Positions 1 to 10,324 of a stretch of 64,000 nt of DNA are shown here, piece by piece. The notes beneath the pieces are model-generated. The model saw only the letters and a program-made list of their open reading frames with translations. It had not been told where the DNA came from and did not search any database. A program made the position numbers and the translations under genes. Source of the DNA: Lampris incognitus (lineage: Eukaryota; Chordata; Actinopteri; Lampriformes; Lampridae); contig NC_079219.1 of the NCBI RefSeq assembly GCF_029633865.1, positions 50,047,008 to 50,111,007 on the forward strand. Reading direction: 5' to 3'. Each line of letters starts with the position of its first letter. The first letter of the stretch is position 1.

Positions 1-1197
1 ACATCATGTGCAGCAAGTTGTTTCTTCCCTCTGGGATTTTAACTTCTCCATAATAAAGGGCAAAACTTTCTTCAATATTAAATCTCCTATCTGCAAGAAT
101 GACATCACCTGGGAGTAGATTATCCAGCAGTCCACAATTTTCAGTGATGAATTTATTACTGGCTCTTCCACCCCATGCCTTAGAGATGAATTTTATAACT
201 CCATGTGCAGAAATTCCAATCAAAAATGTTACGGTATTGTGATGCTTATGTGTTGAAAATGTTTGTACCCTTGCAAGTAAACTCAAAGGTTTCGCCACAA
301 AAACATCAAAGCAGTCTATCACTACTGTCACTTTGGTCCATCAATGCTGTCGAAATGTAAGTGGTGTTGTTTTCCATATTTCTTCTCTTTCTGGCCATCT
401 AATCAAAAATGAAAACCTCACAAAGGCAATGTCTAGCATCCGTAGGAATATTCTTGATATGGTAGACTTGGATAAATCGAATCTGGATGCTATATCTTCA
501 ACAGACAGATTAAGCCTCAGTCGCAGTAAAAGGACCATCAACTGCTGAAATTTTGTCAATAAAGAACTCTGTGCTAAAGGTATATATGGCTCAAAAGGCT
601 AAATACTGAAGACAGGGTGAGAAAAGTTGGAGCCCTGTGTATACTGCAACTTTTTTGTCATCTTCCTTCAATCATTCTTCAGTAAAGGATAACCGCGTTT
701 TCATACCTTCTTTCCGAGTCATAAATCTCCTCACAGGTCATATCAGTTTGAGAAGAAACATCCTTGGTTACCAATATGGTTTCGATATATCCGTCCTTAT
801 CGTTCGGTAACTTGACAGGGGTCTGATTGCCTTCATCTTGGTTTGCCTGATGTTGCTTCCGTTTTTGACCTCTAATGATGCTTTTCAGTGATGAATCTGC
901 AGGAGGCCTGAATTCGTTGTGTCCCAAGTTTAAAGTAGGTGCCCAGTCTTTGTTCGCCTTGTGGAAAAGAGCAGCTGGTTTCCCGGAGACGAAGTGATCT
1001 GAACAAACTCTGGTGTTGGTTTGCTTCTCGTGGTCAAATCTGATCTGCTATTCCGAGCCAACCAGACAGCTCGTATCTCTACTGAAATTAATTTTGCATC
1101 TCACTGTGATGTGTGATAACTTTTGGTAATCTGTACAAAGATTTCTTGTCACTTCCAGTTCTATTTGAACACCCAACGACTGTAAAAAGTTTACCAT
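1..1197 (-). pseudogene. THAP/DDE transposase pseudogene, ISL2EU type (copy A)
   Basis: Reading from a possible ATG at 1197 leftwards there are three parts. First is a THAP-like segment (CSDHF motif, then a tryptophan-proline pair). Second is a helix-turn-helix segment near 341-559 (SVEDIASRFDLSKSTISRIF). Third is the DDE core with VIDCFDVF, continuing to the window edge. The enzyme would cut and move the transposon. Both copies share a TGA between the HTH and DDE parts and frame breaks in the THAP part. Copy A additionally lacks one base near 1031 that copy B has, which breaks the THAP frame again. The C-terminal end lies outside the window here. Confidence 0.65.
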
Positions 1198-1514
1198 GAT
1201 TGATGAACTCCTTTTGATCGGGTAGGCTTATGGCCTAAAACCATAGGAACTAATTCGAAGAATTTTTCCTACTCCTGTCAGAGCCAGGTACTTAAAGTTT
1301 AAAAAAGACCCTGTTCCCTAGATATTAAAAGGCAGCAAGCAATCATTTTACGAAGTAAGAATTAACTTTTAACTTATAAACCTACATTCGAGCAAAGACA
1401 AGCAGCGAGAACACACGTTGCATAGAATAAACCAACAGTTGCTACATGTATCCATAGCTCGGTTGTGATCCAACATGGCGGCAACCATAAAGTCACATGA
1501 CCGATGGGAATAAT
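1..1514 (-). mobile_element. ISL2EU-like DNA transposon remnant (copy A)
   Basis: Minus-strand transposon with a DDE transposase, an HTH segment and a THAP-like zinc-finger segment, cut by the window start. The fuller version at 36014-38307 also has a convergent YqaJ nuclease gene. The combination of an IS5/ISL2-type DDE transposase, THAP domain and YqaJ nuclease is what I associate with the ISL2EU (IS4EU) superfamily. The right boundary near 1514 is set by the start of LINE-like coding sequence. No terminal inverted repeat was confirmed. Confidence 0.6.
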
Positions 1515-3183
1515 GAATTGAGCATAAAGTGTCCCTGTATGCAGATGATTTGTTACTTTATGTATCAGATCCAAAAAGAGCCATTCCATATTTCTTAGAC
1601 ACTCTCAAAACATTTGGCACTTTCTCTGGATATAATCTCAGTATAGGAAAAAAGAATTTACCCCCCCACCCCCCGACCCCACCAATCAGCTGGCAGGGGA
1701 TATTACACGGCCTGATTTGCCATTCACTCTTTCCCCAATAACCTTTAAATATTTAGGAATCAACATTTCACGAAATATATCACTATTATTTGACAACAAT
1801 TTTTCTGTGCCAACAACAAAAGTTAGAAGATCTTCAAAGGTGGAACAGCTTGCAGATCACACTGGCAGGGAGAGTACAATGTATAAAAAAGAATATTGCC
1901 CTTCAATATCTGTACCTATTTCAATGTTTGCCTCTTTTCCTCCATAGGTCATTTTTTTCGTAGCATTAACAGTATGTTTTCCTCATTTATATGGGGCAAT
2001 AAATCTCCAAGGATTCAAAAATCCTTATTACAGAGGGGGAGATTGGAGGGAGGTTTAGGATAACCAAATTTGCAATTTTACTAATGGGCAGCCAACATGC
2101 AAAACTTTCACATTGTCTGTCCTGAAACCAACTGGTGGAATCACATTCATGTTACTCCTCCTCCTTAAACGCTTTGGTATGCTATGCTAACAGACTTAAA
2201 CCCAAACAATACACAGATACGCCGATAGTCATATCCACTTTGAAAATCTGGCAACAAATCAAACAACACTGTGGCTGGAACATGCCCCCCCTTAATACCC
2301 CAATATGTAATAATGAACTGTTCAAACCCGCTAAGATTGATGCCAGATTTTCTTTTTAGGACAGACAAGGAACAATTGGTGATTTCTATGGTGAAGGCAC
2401 ATTTTCCAGCTTTGCTCAGTTGTGTAATACCTTTAAATCTACAGCAATCTGACCACTTAAGGTACTTCCAAATTTGGTATTTCCTCAAATCAAACACACC
2501 TTCTTTTCTAGATGCCCCACCCTGATCGGGAATTGATAACCATTTAATGGTGACAAAAATGACAAGACAGCATATGTCGTTTTTATATAACTTCCTAGCT
2601 CCAGATACACTTCCAGTTTTGCTGAAAATTAAAACAGAATGGGAAACAGAACTTGACGTTATCATGCCTGACGATGGGTGGGCTAATGCGCTGAAAGAAA
2701 TAAAATCTTGTTCATCTTGTGCAAGGATCAGCCAGTTATGTGGCCTGTTTTTCAATCTTTATGGAGCCATGCTGCAGTGAAAGAGCAGGAGGAAGAAAAC
2801 GGGCCCCTTCTGTCTTTTAAAACACCAGAGCTACAGGACTTCTCAAGAACATCAAAGCAGGCCTTGTATGCAGTCACTGTAAAGATTCTCAACAGAACAT
2901 AACTAGCCAATGTACAGGAGGCGAGGTGGTTGAGTGTATTGACACCAGGTTCATGTCCCAAAGGCAGCTGAAATTCTCTGTACAAAACCCCCATAAAGAA
3001 ACACACTGCAGCTCTGCAGTGGAGGGTGGTACATGGGGATGTGACTATGAACAGGCATGTGGCACATATAGATCCCTGAGCAAGGAGTCACTGTTTTTTC
3101 TGTAATGATGACGAAACTCTACAGCACTTATGGCTCAGCTGTCTCAGATTCAGCTCTGTGCTGCAGTGGTGGCTCAGAGATTT
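1515..3183 (+). pseudogene. Decayed L1/Tx1-like LINE ORF2 fragment (copy A)
   Basis: Broken open frames spell the second half of an L1/Tx1-clade reverse transcriptase. The catalytic box LSLYADDLLLYVSDP lies near 1529-1575, followed by SGYNL and a KYLGI motif near 1750. The connector region follows, and a cysteine/histidine finger (CFFC...H...C) lies close to 3090-3160. Many frameshifts and stops interrupt it, so it is not functional. It is a different, older family member from the LINE at 5428-16020. It includes the connector region that is deleted from that LINE. It begins where the ISL2EU-like element ends and stops at the tail of the L2-type LINE. Confidence 0.7.
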
Positions 3184-4862
3184 AAGTCAAAGTCAAAGTG
3201 TCTTTATTGTCCCTTACAGGAAAATTAGTTTGCAGCCGGTATAATAAAACTATCATACAAAAACGAAACATGTAAAACACTAGGGCAGAATTGACAACAG
3301 GACGCAGTGGGCAAGGAGAACCGAAGGCGTTCAAATATACAGACCAAGGAAACAAGCGACGTGCAGACAACAGGTGAATACTATCTACCATTTAACAACT
3401 GGATGGAAGTGAGGACAAAGGAAGCTTTGTATCTCTTAGTCCTAATACAGGGCATCCTCAACCAACGACTTGAGGGTAACAGCTCAAACTCTGGCTGAAG
3501 GGGGTGTCCTTGGCACTCCAGATGGGAAGCAGCCTTTCTGAACACCTTCCTGTTATAAAGGTCAGTAAGCTGGGCTTGATTTCTCCCTGAAATCTTACTA
3601 GCCCATTTGATGAGTCTATCAAGACGTTTTTTATTGGCCAGAGTCAAGTTACCAAACCAAGCAACGATACAGTACATTAAAATGGTTTCAATAAAACTTG
3701 TATAAAAGAGAGTCATCATCTGTGAGGGCACATTAAATGTCCACATTTTCCTCAGGAAACAAGTCTTTGTTGGACCTTCTTTGATGTGGAAGCAACATGA
3801 GTTTCAAAGCACAGTTTGTTGTCAAGAACAACCCCCAGATATTTGTAGCTATCCACCAGCTCAACGTCAGCATCTTTAATGCTGGTTGGTACAGGACTAG
3901 GAGGAGTCTTTCTAAAGCTGATCATCATGTCTTTAATTTTAGACACATTTAAGTGGGATGACATTTGGAGATGAGTTGTTGCCTCAAGTGAAGGAGTTCA
4001 AGTATCTTTGGGTCTTGTTCAGCAGTGAGGGTAGGATGGAGCGGGGGACTGACAGGTGGATTGTTGCAGCATCAGCAGTAATGCGGACATTATACCGAAC
4101 CTTTGTGGTGAAGAGGGAGCTGAGCCAGAAGGCAAAGCTCTCAATCAGTCAATCTTCGTTCCAACCCTCACCTATGGTCAAGAGCTTTGGGTAGTGACCG
4201 AAAGGGTGAGATCGTGGATACAAGCGGCTGAAATGAGTTTCCTGCAAAGGGTGTCTGGGCTCAGCCTTAGAGATAGGGTGAGGGGCTCGGACATCCGGAG
4301 GGAGTTTGGAGTAGAGCCGCCGCTCCTTCACATCGAAAGGAGCCAGTTGAGGTGGTTCGGGCATCGGATTAGGATGCCTCCTGGGTGCCTTCCTTTGGAG
4401 GTTTACTGGGCACGACCAACTGGGAGGAGACCCCGGGATAGACCCAGAACTCGCTGGAGGGACTACATGTCCAATCTGGCCTGGAACACCTTGGAATCCC
4501 CCAGGAGGAGCTGGAGGGCATTGCTGGGGAGAGGGACATCTGGAGTGCCCTACTTAGCTTACTGCCACCGCAACCTGACCCCAGAGAAGCGACTGATGAC
4601 GAATGAATGACGAATTAACATTTAAGTGGAGAAAGGACTCATCACACCAAGATACAAAATCATCGACCACAGGTCCATGTTGTTCCTCCTCCCCTTCAAG
4701 AACACTTACAATCACTGAGTCATCCGCAAATGTGAATATGTGTTGGTATGGTTGGTATGGTTGCTGTGACAGTCATTAGTGTACAAGATGAAGAGTAACG
4801 GGGAGAGGCAACAGCCCTGAGGGGAACCGGTTGAAGAGTTTAGGAGAGGTTTTCGAACACAG
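3184..4862 (-). pseudogene. L2/CR1-type LINE 3' end, split by a Rex3-like insertion (copy A)
   Basis: Minus-strand reverse-transcriptase end. A GSPQGCCLSPLLFILYTND motif lies near 4790-4850, then a KYLGVVLDNKLCFETH motif (about 3850). The C-terminal part lies at 3746-3381 (LFYTSFIETIL and KKRLDRLIKWA). The 3' end at 3184-3215 carries AATAAA and a short repeated tail (ACTTTG units, minus strand), typical of self-priming LINE tails. The coding sequence is interrupted at 3957-4617 by another LINE end; the reading resumes on the far side. It is 5'-truncated near 4862. Clade placement is from motif memory; Rex1/Babar is an alternative. Confidence 0.7.
3957..4617 (+). mobile_element. Rex3/RTE-type LINE 3' end inserted in the L2-type LINE (copy A)
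   Basis: Encodes the C-terminal end of an RTE-clade reverse transcriptase, with motifs AAEMSFLQRVSGLSLRDR, SQLRWFGH and GRRPRDRPRTRWRDY, in two overlapping frames. It ends in a short GATGA/GAATGA repeat tail, as Rex3 elements do. The flanking 12-bp direct repeat acatttaagtgg at 3945-3956 and 4618-4629 is its target-site duplication. It is severely 5'-truncated, with no endonuclease or catalytic RT boxes, and cannot move by itself. Confidence 0.8.
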
Positions 4863-5181
4863 CCCATCTTTGGTCCTTGGTTAATTTTCTGATGGGTCAG
4901 GCAAAAATGAGTATTTGGCGCAGTAGAAAAACAAAATGGAAGGCACAGAGTCCACAGATGCTACACTCATTTTCAGGGGTCTAGTGGCTGCTCGGCTGAA
5001 AATTGAGTTCACATATTTTAAAATGATTTAAAACTTTGGAAGAATTTGCTTCTGTTTGGGGACATGGAGAGTTTCTGTGCACTGTAGAAAAACAATGACT
5101 TGTTCTTAATTTCTAAAAAAGGGAAGGTATGTATCTTTGTTTTTGCTGTGTATGGGGCTTGTTGTTCAACATATGTACAGG
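4863..5181. other. Unassigned stretch, older host sequence
   Basis: AT-rich sequence with no open frame above about 60 codons that looks coding, and no recognisable repeat end. It forms the left flank of the RTE-type repeat insertion whose target duplication starts at 5182. The right flank resumes at 16085. Confidence 0.5.
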
Positions 5182-5427
5182 AGTATCTATGCTAATTCTG
5201 GCAACAGGCAAGTCCATCAATACTGGGATGGCACCCAGCGCTTTACCTGTGCCCCAGTCCATAGGGCTGGTGGTTGTGTCAGGAAGGGCATCCGACGTAA
5301 AATTTTGCCAAATCAATATGCGGATTGACAAGACCATACCAGATCGGTCCTGGCCCGGGTTAACAATGGCCACCATCGGTTCGGTGCCCTCACAGGGTAC
5401 CAATGGAAACTGTAAAATCCACTGTGG
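5182..5427 (+). repeat. RTE-type short repeat, left part (copy A)
   Basis: Begins after an 18-bp direct repeat (agtatctatgctaattct, 5182-5199; matching copy with one mismatch at 16067-16084). Contains the segment gtgtcaggaagggcatccg and a gcccgggttaac box that I recognise as common in fish RTE-related repeats. The element is cut at 5427 by the L1/Tx1 LINE and resumes at 16031. Confidence 0.7.
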
Positions 5428-5850
5428 ACTTCCGGTAATGGTGGCTGAGGAGTAAGTGCGCTTCACTCTCCCTCCCAAACGCATTTCGAATTATTACATC
5501 TTAAACTGCGCTAGCTTGCTAAAAACATGAGGCAATCGAAGCCTGAAGGTAAACCAGTAAATAAGAAGTCAGAGAGGAACAAAAAAGACCCTGTCATCAT
5601 GTCTAAAGCTGAAGCTGTCATCGACCAGACTACTAGCATGGCTAATGGCGCTGTGAGCATGGCTGCCATTGTCAGCCTGCTTGAAACCCACAAGGAAGCT
5701 CTTTCTGCAGAATTAAAGATGGCCATCTCCCCACTGGAAAGCAAAATCGACATGATACAGCTAACGGTAACCGATCAGGGGCAGCGGATCACCTCTCTGG
5801 AGACAAGCGCTGTATCTACCGACGATCGCCTGAAGGCACTGGAAACTAAG

Positions 5851-6050
5851 TGTTATGTATGCACACATCGACAGTGCTGCATTTGATTTGGTGCTGTTCT
5901 ATTGTGCTGGGATCGATTGGTGATGCCTGCGGGCTCTGGGTTGTTTGATCGGGTCTGCCTTTGATGCTGTGTCAGTCTAAATAAAGAATGCCACGGAGAG
6001 GTTGTGTCGAGCGACAGCGCTGTGTCCTGACGTGATTTCTAAATACAATA
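5851..6050 (+). repeat. Gypsy-1 5' LTR
   Basis: Runs from TGTTATG to ACAATA, 200 bp. Identical on reading to 10125-10324. Contains AATAAA at 5980-5985, so the RNA end (R region) probably follows within about 30 bp. No strong TATA box is apparent. The right end is TA rather than the canonical CA. Confidence 0.95.
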
Positions 6051-6051
6051 T

Positions 6052-6066
6052 TGGCGACGAGGATGG
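6052..6066 (+). promoter_or_regulatory. Gypsy-1 primer-binding site, tRNA-Ser(GCU)
   Basis: TGGCGACGAGGATGG begins one base after the LTR. It is the reverse complement of the last 15 bases, including CCA, of vertebrate tRNA-Ser(GCU) as I remember that tRNA. The Gag start codon ATG at 6063-6065 lies inside this site. Confidence 0.85.
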
Positions 6067-9000
6067 CTGATATCTCTCTCCCACCACCTGCCCCCTTCCT
6101 GGCATTACCTGGCGAGCCTCCGGTACCATGGACTCGCTGGCTACATAGTTTTGAAAATTACATCATCGCCTCAGGGCTCGACGACGTGAGCCAGGCTAGG
6201 AAGACGGCTCTGTTGCTTCACTGCTTGGGAGCAGAGGGTCATCGTGTGCTCGGGACTCTGGGGAACGTCACAAGCTTTGCCGAAGCTGTGGGACTTATGA
6301 GCACCCATTTCGCTGCTCCACAGAGTGCCCTCCTTCGGCGATTTATATTCCGTCAGCGACACCAACTGCCTGGTGAGTCTGTGCGGCAGTACGTAGCTAA
6401 TTTGCGAGGGCTAGCTAGCTCATGCAAGTTTGGCGCGCTTCAGGACGAGATGGTTCGCGACCAGCTAATCGAACACACCAACAACGCAAAGGTGCGTGAG
6501 ACTCTCCTGCTGGAAAAAGATGATCTGCTGCTGTCCAGAGCAATTACCATCGCACTACAGGTTGAGGGAGCAGCTGAGTGTGCTGCTATGCTAAATACAC
6601 AGCAAGTGGCCACCTCCAGTCAAGCTGCCAACGACTCCTCCCTCTACTCACTGCTGCCCCTCGGGACGCAACCCAGCCAGAGCGAGGCGGGCGCCGACTC
6701 CACTGGGGACGTCTTGCAACTGCAACGACGGCGTTCTCGGCCCCGCCCTCAACAGTCCTGTGGTAACTGTGGGTCTCGGTCTCATGTTTCAAGGGCTCAG
6801 AACTGCCCTGCCCGTGGCCAGACATGCCGTAGCTGCGGTAAGCACAATCACTTTGCCAACGTCTGTCGATCTTCCCCGGCTGGGTCAGAGGGCCACACCC
6901 CCCAGTCTTCAACCGCCGTCATTCACAAGGTGAGCTCTGGGCCAGTGTCATTCAAATCATGCACAGTCAACATTAATGATGTGTGCATCCCCCTGCTGTT
7001 GGACACCGGTGCAAGTGTGTCTCTCCTGAATGTTGATACCTACAGTCAATTTTTCGGTTCACTGCCACTGTCCGCACCCTCAGCTGTCCTCTGTGGGTAT
7101 GGTGACTCCAAAATCGATCTGGTTGGCTCTCTCCAACTGACTGTCCGCTATGGAACCAAGCTGGTGCCCAATGCAGTTTTTCATGTGGCACGCCGTGGGG
7201 CCAACCTGATGGGCCTGGACCTGTTCTCCGCTCTGGGGTTTTCCCTCTTAGACACAAGGGGGGCAGCAATCCTGACTGTCGCCACACCTTGGCAGCAGAA
7301 GTGGCCATCGCTGTTTATGGGGCTGGGCTGCCTCTCCGCCTTCACCCATCAACCTCTCCTCAACCCTGCTGTGAAATCTGTCATCCAACCACTGCGCCGC
7401 ATCCCGTTGGCTCTCCGTGATGGGGTCTCCGCCGAGCTGCAACAACTGCTGGAAGCTGGCATCATTGAACCGGTGGACGCGTCACCTTGGGTCTCAAACC
7501 TCGTGGTGGCTAAGAAGAAGTCGGGGGGCCTGCGTGTCTGCGTCGATCTACGTGCAGTAAATAAGGCAGTGGTCCCTGATAAGTATCCACTGCCCACCTC
7601 AGAAGAACTCATTGCTCAGTTTTATGGCTCTGAGGTGTTCTCCAAGCTCGACCTCAGACAGGGGTACTTACAGGTGCCCCTCCACCCCAGCAGCCGAAAC
7701 CTCACAGCCTTTGTGACACATGCAGGAGTGTTTCGCTACACCAGGATGCCTTTCGGTCTCAGCTCCGCCCCTAGCTGCTTCCAGAAAATCATGGTCTCCG
7801 TGCTGGCTGGCATACTGGGCGTGGCCATTTATCTGGACGATATAGTGGTACACGGGCCCACCAGTGAAATCCACGACAAGCGCCTTAACATGGTCTTCGC
7901 AGCCCTGTCCAAGCACAAGCTAACTCTCAATGCTGAGAAATGTGTCCTCTCTGTACCAGCCATCGACTTCGTTGGGTTCCGGCTGTCAGCGAGCGGTGTA
8001 ACTCCACTACAATCCAACGTGGACGCCATTCAGGCCATCCCTGAGCCCAGCTCGGCCGCCCAGGTCGCCTCCTTCCTGGGTATGACAAGTTACTACCTGA
8101 GGTTTCTTCCCCAGTACTCTGCGACCACAGCCCCCCTGCGCCAGCTGCTGCGTAAGGACGAGCCATGGGTGTGGTCAAAGGCATGCAGTGACGCTGTGCG
8201 TGATCTCAAGACTCAACTGACTTCACCACCAGTGTTGGCTCACTTCGACATCTCCAGCTCCACCTTTGTGACCTGTGACGCATCAGCCACAGCGATAGGG
8301 GCCGTGCTGTCTCAAACCCAGAACGGTGTGGAGAAGCCCATTGCCTTCGCCTCCCGTGCCCTCAACCTGACCGAGCAGCGGTACTCCGTGGGTGAGCGTG
8401 AGGCGTTAGCCTGTATCTGGGCTTGTGAAAGGTGGCACCTCTACCTCTATGGCCGCTCCTTCACCCTCAGGACAGATCACCAGGCCCTGACAGCGCTGCT
8501 GTCCACATCTGGGACAGGCCACAAACCCCTGAGGCTGCACCGCTGGTCTGACCGCCTCCGCCAGTACAACTTCAGCCTGCAGTTCACCCCAGGCAGAGAC
8601 AATGTTGTCGCCGACCTGCTCTCTCGCTCTGTCTCCACCCCAGCTCCACAGACGGACACTGACTGTGTGGAAAAGGACATTGTCCAAATGCTACACACAC
8701 CCCTCCAGGCCACTGTCTCTCTGCAGGAGCTGAGGGCAGCCTCCGAACAGGACCCTGTCCTCTCCCAGCTCCGCACCTACATCCAGAACGGCTGGCCTCA
8801 CAAGGTCCCAGAGGAGCTGGCTGCGTTCGCCCAAGTCAGACAGGAGCTCTCCTGCTGGAACGACACCTGCGTGGCACGTGGGTTTTGCACAGTGGTCCCA
8901 GCTGCTCTCCGTGCACGTGTTTTGAATACGGCGCATGAAGGCCACCTGGGCATTGTGAAACTGAAACAGCGCTGCCGAGACCTGGTGTGGTGGCCGGGGA

Positions 9001-10100
9001 TAGACAGAGATATTGAGGCTCTGGTGAAGGACTGTTCTGCCTGCCTTGTGAGTGGCAAGACTGGCCACCAGGCTCCCCCACCCCTGCAACCTCTCGCCTG
9101 GCCCTCTCAGCCCTGGGAACACCTGCAGTTGGACATTTGTGGTGAGATCCATGGAGTTCCCCACCACCAACGCTTCATGGTGGTCGCCTACGATCTACAC
9201 TCAAAATGGCCTGAACTCACCACTTCCGGCTCTGTGACCTCACAGATCATCATCGACTTCCTGGACTCTCTTTTCTCTCGCTGGGGCCTCCCAAAGGCCA
9301 TCACCACTGACAACGGCCCTCAGCTGGTCTCTGCTGAGTTCACTGCTTATCTCGACAGCAAGGGCATCCGTCATATACGCACTGCGTACTACCACCCCCA
9401 GGCCAATGGCGGCGTTGAACGTTTTCACCAGTCACTGAAGAACGGCCTCAGAGCACACATGGCCCAAGGGTGCTCTTTCACGCAGGCCATCCGTCACACT
9501 CTGCTGCACTATCGGGCCACACAGCACTCGACCACAGGCGTCTCCCCAGCCTCTCTCATGCTAGGCCGGGAACTGTGCATGCCCCTTGACAGGCTCCGCC
9601 CCTCCACACCTCAGGCACCTCCCTCTGGGGTCAGAGCCTCAGTCACTCGTCAGCAGACGCGGATGAAGCAACGGTTTGACCAGTCAAAACGAACCAGGGT
9701 GCCAGACATCAATGTGTCAGACTGGGTCAGGGTCCGCAGGCCCCACAGGGACAATAAAATGGCTTCATACTGGTCCTCTCCTCTCCAAGTCACCCGTCAG
9801 CTGGGCCCAGCCACTTACCTCCTCAGCGATGGCACTCGGTGGCACTCCAGTCGTCTACGGAAGGTGTCAGCTCCGCCACACACAGCTGGTGACACAACCA
9901 TAGCCATTCCCTCAGCATGGCGAGACGCCCCGGGGCTTCATGCAGCTCCTACACGGGCCCCAGACATTTCTGGGCCTCAGCTTCCCCTGCCATCTCCCTC
10001 CCCACCTCGGCCTGACCAGCCTCAGGCCGCCCCGCGACCTGTTCGCACACGTTTACGCCCTGGCCACCTAGAGGACTTTGTGTCAACCTTTCATGTTTGA
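6063..10100 (+). CDS. Gypsy-1 Gag-Pol polyprotein, complete frame
   Basis: Single frame of 1345 codons from the ATG at 6063 (-3 A, +4 G). No other ATG is near, so this start is strongly favoured. Domains by residue: Gag about 1-225; CCHC-type zinc fingers 233-270 (CGNCGSRSH, CRSCGKHNHFANVC); aspartic protease DTGA at 314; reverse transcriptase with FSKLDLRQGYLQ and catalytic YLDD at 590-593; RNase H with CDAS at 738-741, EREA and TDHQ; integrase HHCC finger from 958 and core Asp 1024, Asp 1083, Glu 1119 (35 residues between the last two). All catalytic residues are present. Gag and Pol share one frame with no stop or frameshift between them, so their ratio would have to be set after translation. 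It is probably competent for transposition. Confidence 0.95.
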   Translation: MADISLPPPAPFLALPGEPPVPWTRWLHSFENYIIASGLDDVSQARKTALLLHCLGAEGHRVLGTLGNVTSFAEAVGLMSTHFAAPQSALLRRFIFRQRHQLPGESVRQYVANLRGLASSCKFGALQDEMVRDQLIEHTNNAKVRETLLLEKDDLLLSRAITIALQVEGAAECAAMLNTQQVATSSQAANDSSLYSLLPLGTQPSQSEAGADSTGDVLQLQRRRSRPRPQQSCGNCGSRSHVSRAQNCPARGQTCRSCGKHNHFANVCRSSPAGSEGHTPQSSTAVIHKVSSGPVSFKSCTVNINDVCIPLLLDTGASVSLLNVDTYSQFFGSLPLSAPSAVLCGYGDSKIDLVGSLQLTVRYGTKLVPNAVFHVARRGANLMGLDLFSALGFSLLDTRGAAILTVATPWQQKWPSLFMGLGCLSAFTHQPLLNPAVKSVIQPLRRIPLALRDGVSAELQQLLEAGIIEPVDASPWVSNLVVAKKKSGGLRVCVDLRAVNKAVVPDKYPLPTSEELIAQFYGSEVFSKLDLRQGYLQVPLHPSSRNLTAFVTHAGVFRYTRMPFGLSSAPSCFQKIMVSVLAGILGVAIYLDDIVVHGPTSEIHDKRLNMVFAALSKHKLTLNAEKCVLSVPAIDFVGFRLSASGVTPLQSNVDAIQAIPEPSSAAQVASFLGMTSYYLRFLPQYSATTAPLRQLLRKDEPWVWSKACSDAVRDLKTQLTSPPVLAHFDISSSTFVTCDASATAIGAVLSQTQNGVEKPIAFASRALNLTEQRYSVGEREALACIWACERWHLYLYGRSFTLRTDHQALTALLSTSGTGHKPLRLHRWSDRLRQYNFSLQFTPGRDNVVADLLSRSVSTPAPQTDTDCVEKDIVQMLHTPLQATVSLQELRAASEQDPVLSQLRTYIQNGWPHKVPEELAAFAQVRQELSCWNDTCVARGFCTVVPAALRARVLNTAHEGHLGIVKLKQRCRDLVWWPGIDRDIEALVKDCSACLVSGKTGHQAPPPLQPLAWPSQPWEHLQLDICGEIHGVPHHQRFMVVAYDLHSKWPELTTSGSVTSQIIIDFLDSLFSRWGLPKAITTDNGPQLVSAEFTAYLDSKGIRHIRTAYYHPQANGGVERFHQSLKNGLRAHMAQGCSFTQAIRHTLLHYRATQHSTTGVSPASLMLGRELCMPLDRLRPSTPQAPPSGVRASVTRQQTRMKQRFDQSKRTRVPDINVSDWVRVRRPHRDNKMASYWSSPLQVTRQLGPATYLLSDGTRWHSSRLRKVSAPPHTAGDTTIAIPSAWRDAPGLHAAPTRAPDISGPQLPLPSPSPPRPDQPQAAPRPVRTRLRPGHLEDFVSTFHV

Positions 10101-10109
10101 AATCCTGCC

Positions 10110-10124
10110 GGGGGGGGGGGGGAA
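10110..10124 (+). promoter_or_regulatory. Gypsy-1 polypurine tract
   Basis: Thirteen G then AA directly before the 3' LTR. This is the expected primer site for plus-strand DNA synthesis. It is unusually uniform, being almost pure G. Confidence 0.85.
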
Positions 10125-10324
10125 TGTTATGTATGCACACATCGACAGTGCTGCATTTGATTTGGTGCTGTTCTATTGTGCTGGGATCGATTGGTGATGC
10201 CTGCGGGCTCTGGGTTGTTTGATCGGGTCTGCCTTTGATGCTGTGTCAGTCTAAATAAAGAATGCCACGGAGAGGTTGTGTCGAGCGACAGCGCTGTGTC
10301 CTGACGTGATTTCTAAATACAATA
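10125..10324 (+). repeat. Gypsy-1 3' LTR
   Basis: 200 bp, identical on reading to the 5' LTR. AATAAA at 10254-10259. Followed by the CTAAG target duplication. Confidence 0.95.

Larger units (their letters stand above)
5851..10324 (+). mobile_element. Intact Ty3/Gypsy LTR retrotransposon (Gypsy-1)
   Basis: A 4474-bp element with two 200-bp LTRs that look identical base for base, and a 5-bp target duplication CTAAG (5846-5850 and 10325-10329). The empty site is visible in copy B. It has a tRNA-Ser primer-binding site directly after the 5' LTR, one uninterrupted Gag-Pol frame, and a polypurine run (13 G then AA, 10110-10124) against the 3' LTR. There is no envelope gene and no chromodomain that I can see. 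It is compact, complete and apparently very young. The tRNA-Ser primer and short LTRs fit the Mag lineage (inference). Confidence 0.95.

Noticed and set aside
2165-2755. 196-codon minus-strand frame
   Set aside because: Antisense to the decayed Tx1-like RT fragment and does not look like a protein family.
5113-5484. Overlapping 108-123 codon frames on both strands
   Set aside because: They cover the RTE-type repeat and LINE 5' UTR and are not coding.
6586-9428. Many antisense and out-of-frame ORFs over Gypsy-1
   Set aside because: Shadows of the GC-rich Gag-Pol frame; none has recognisable motifs.
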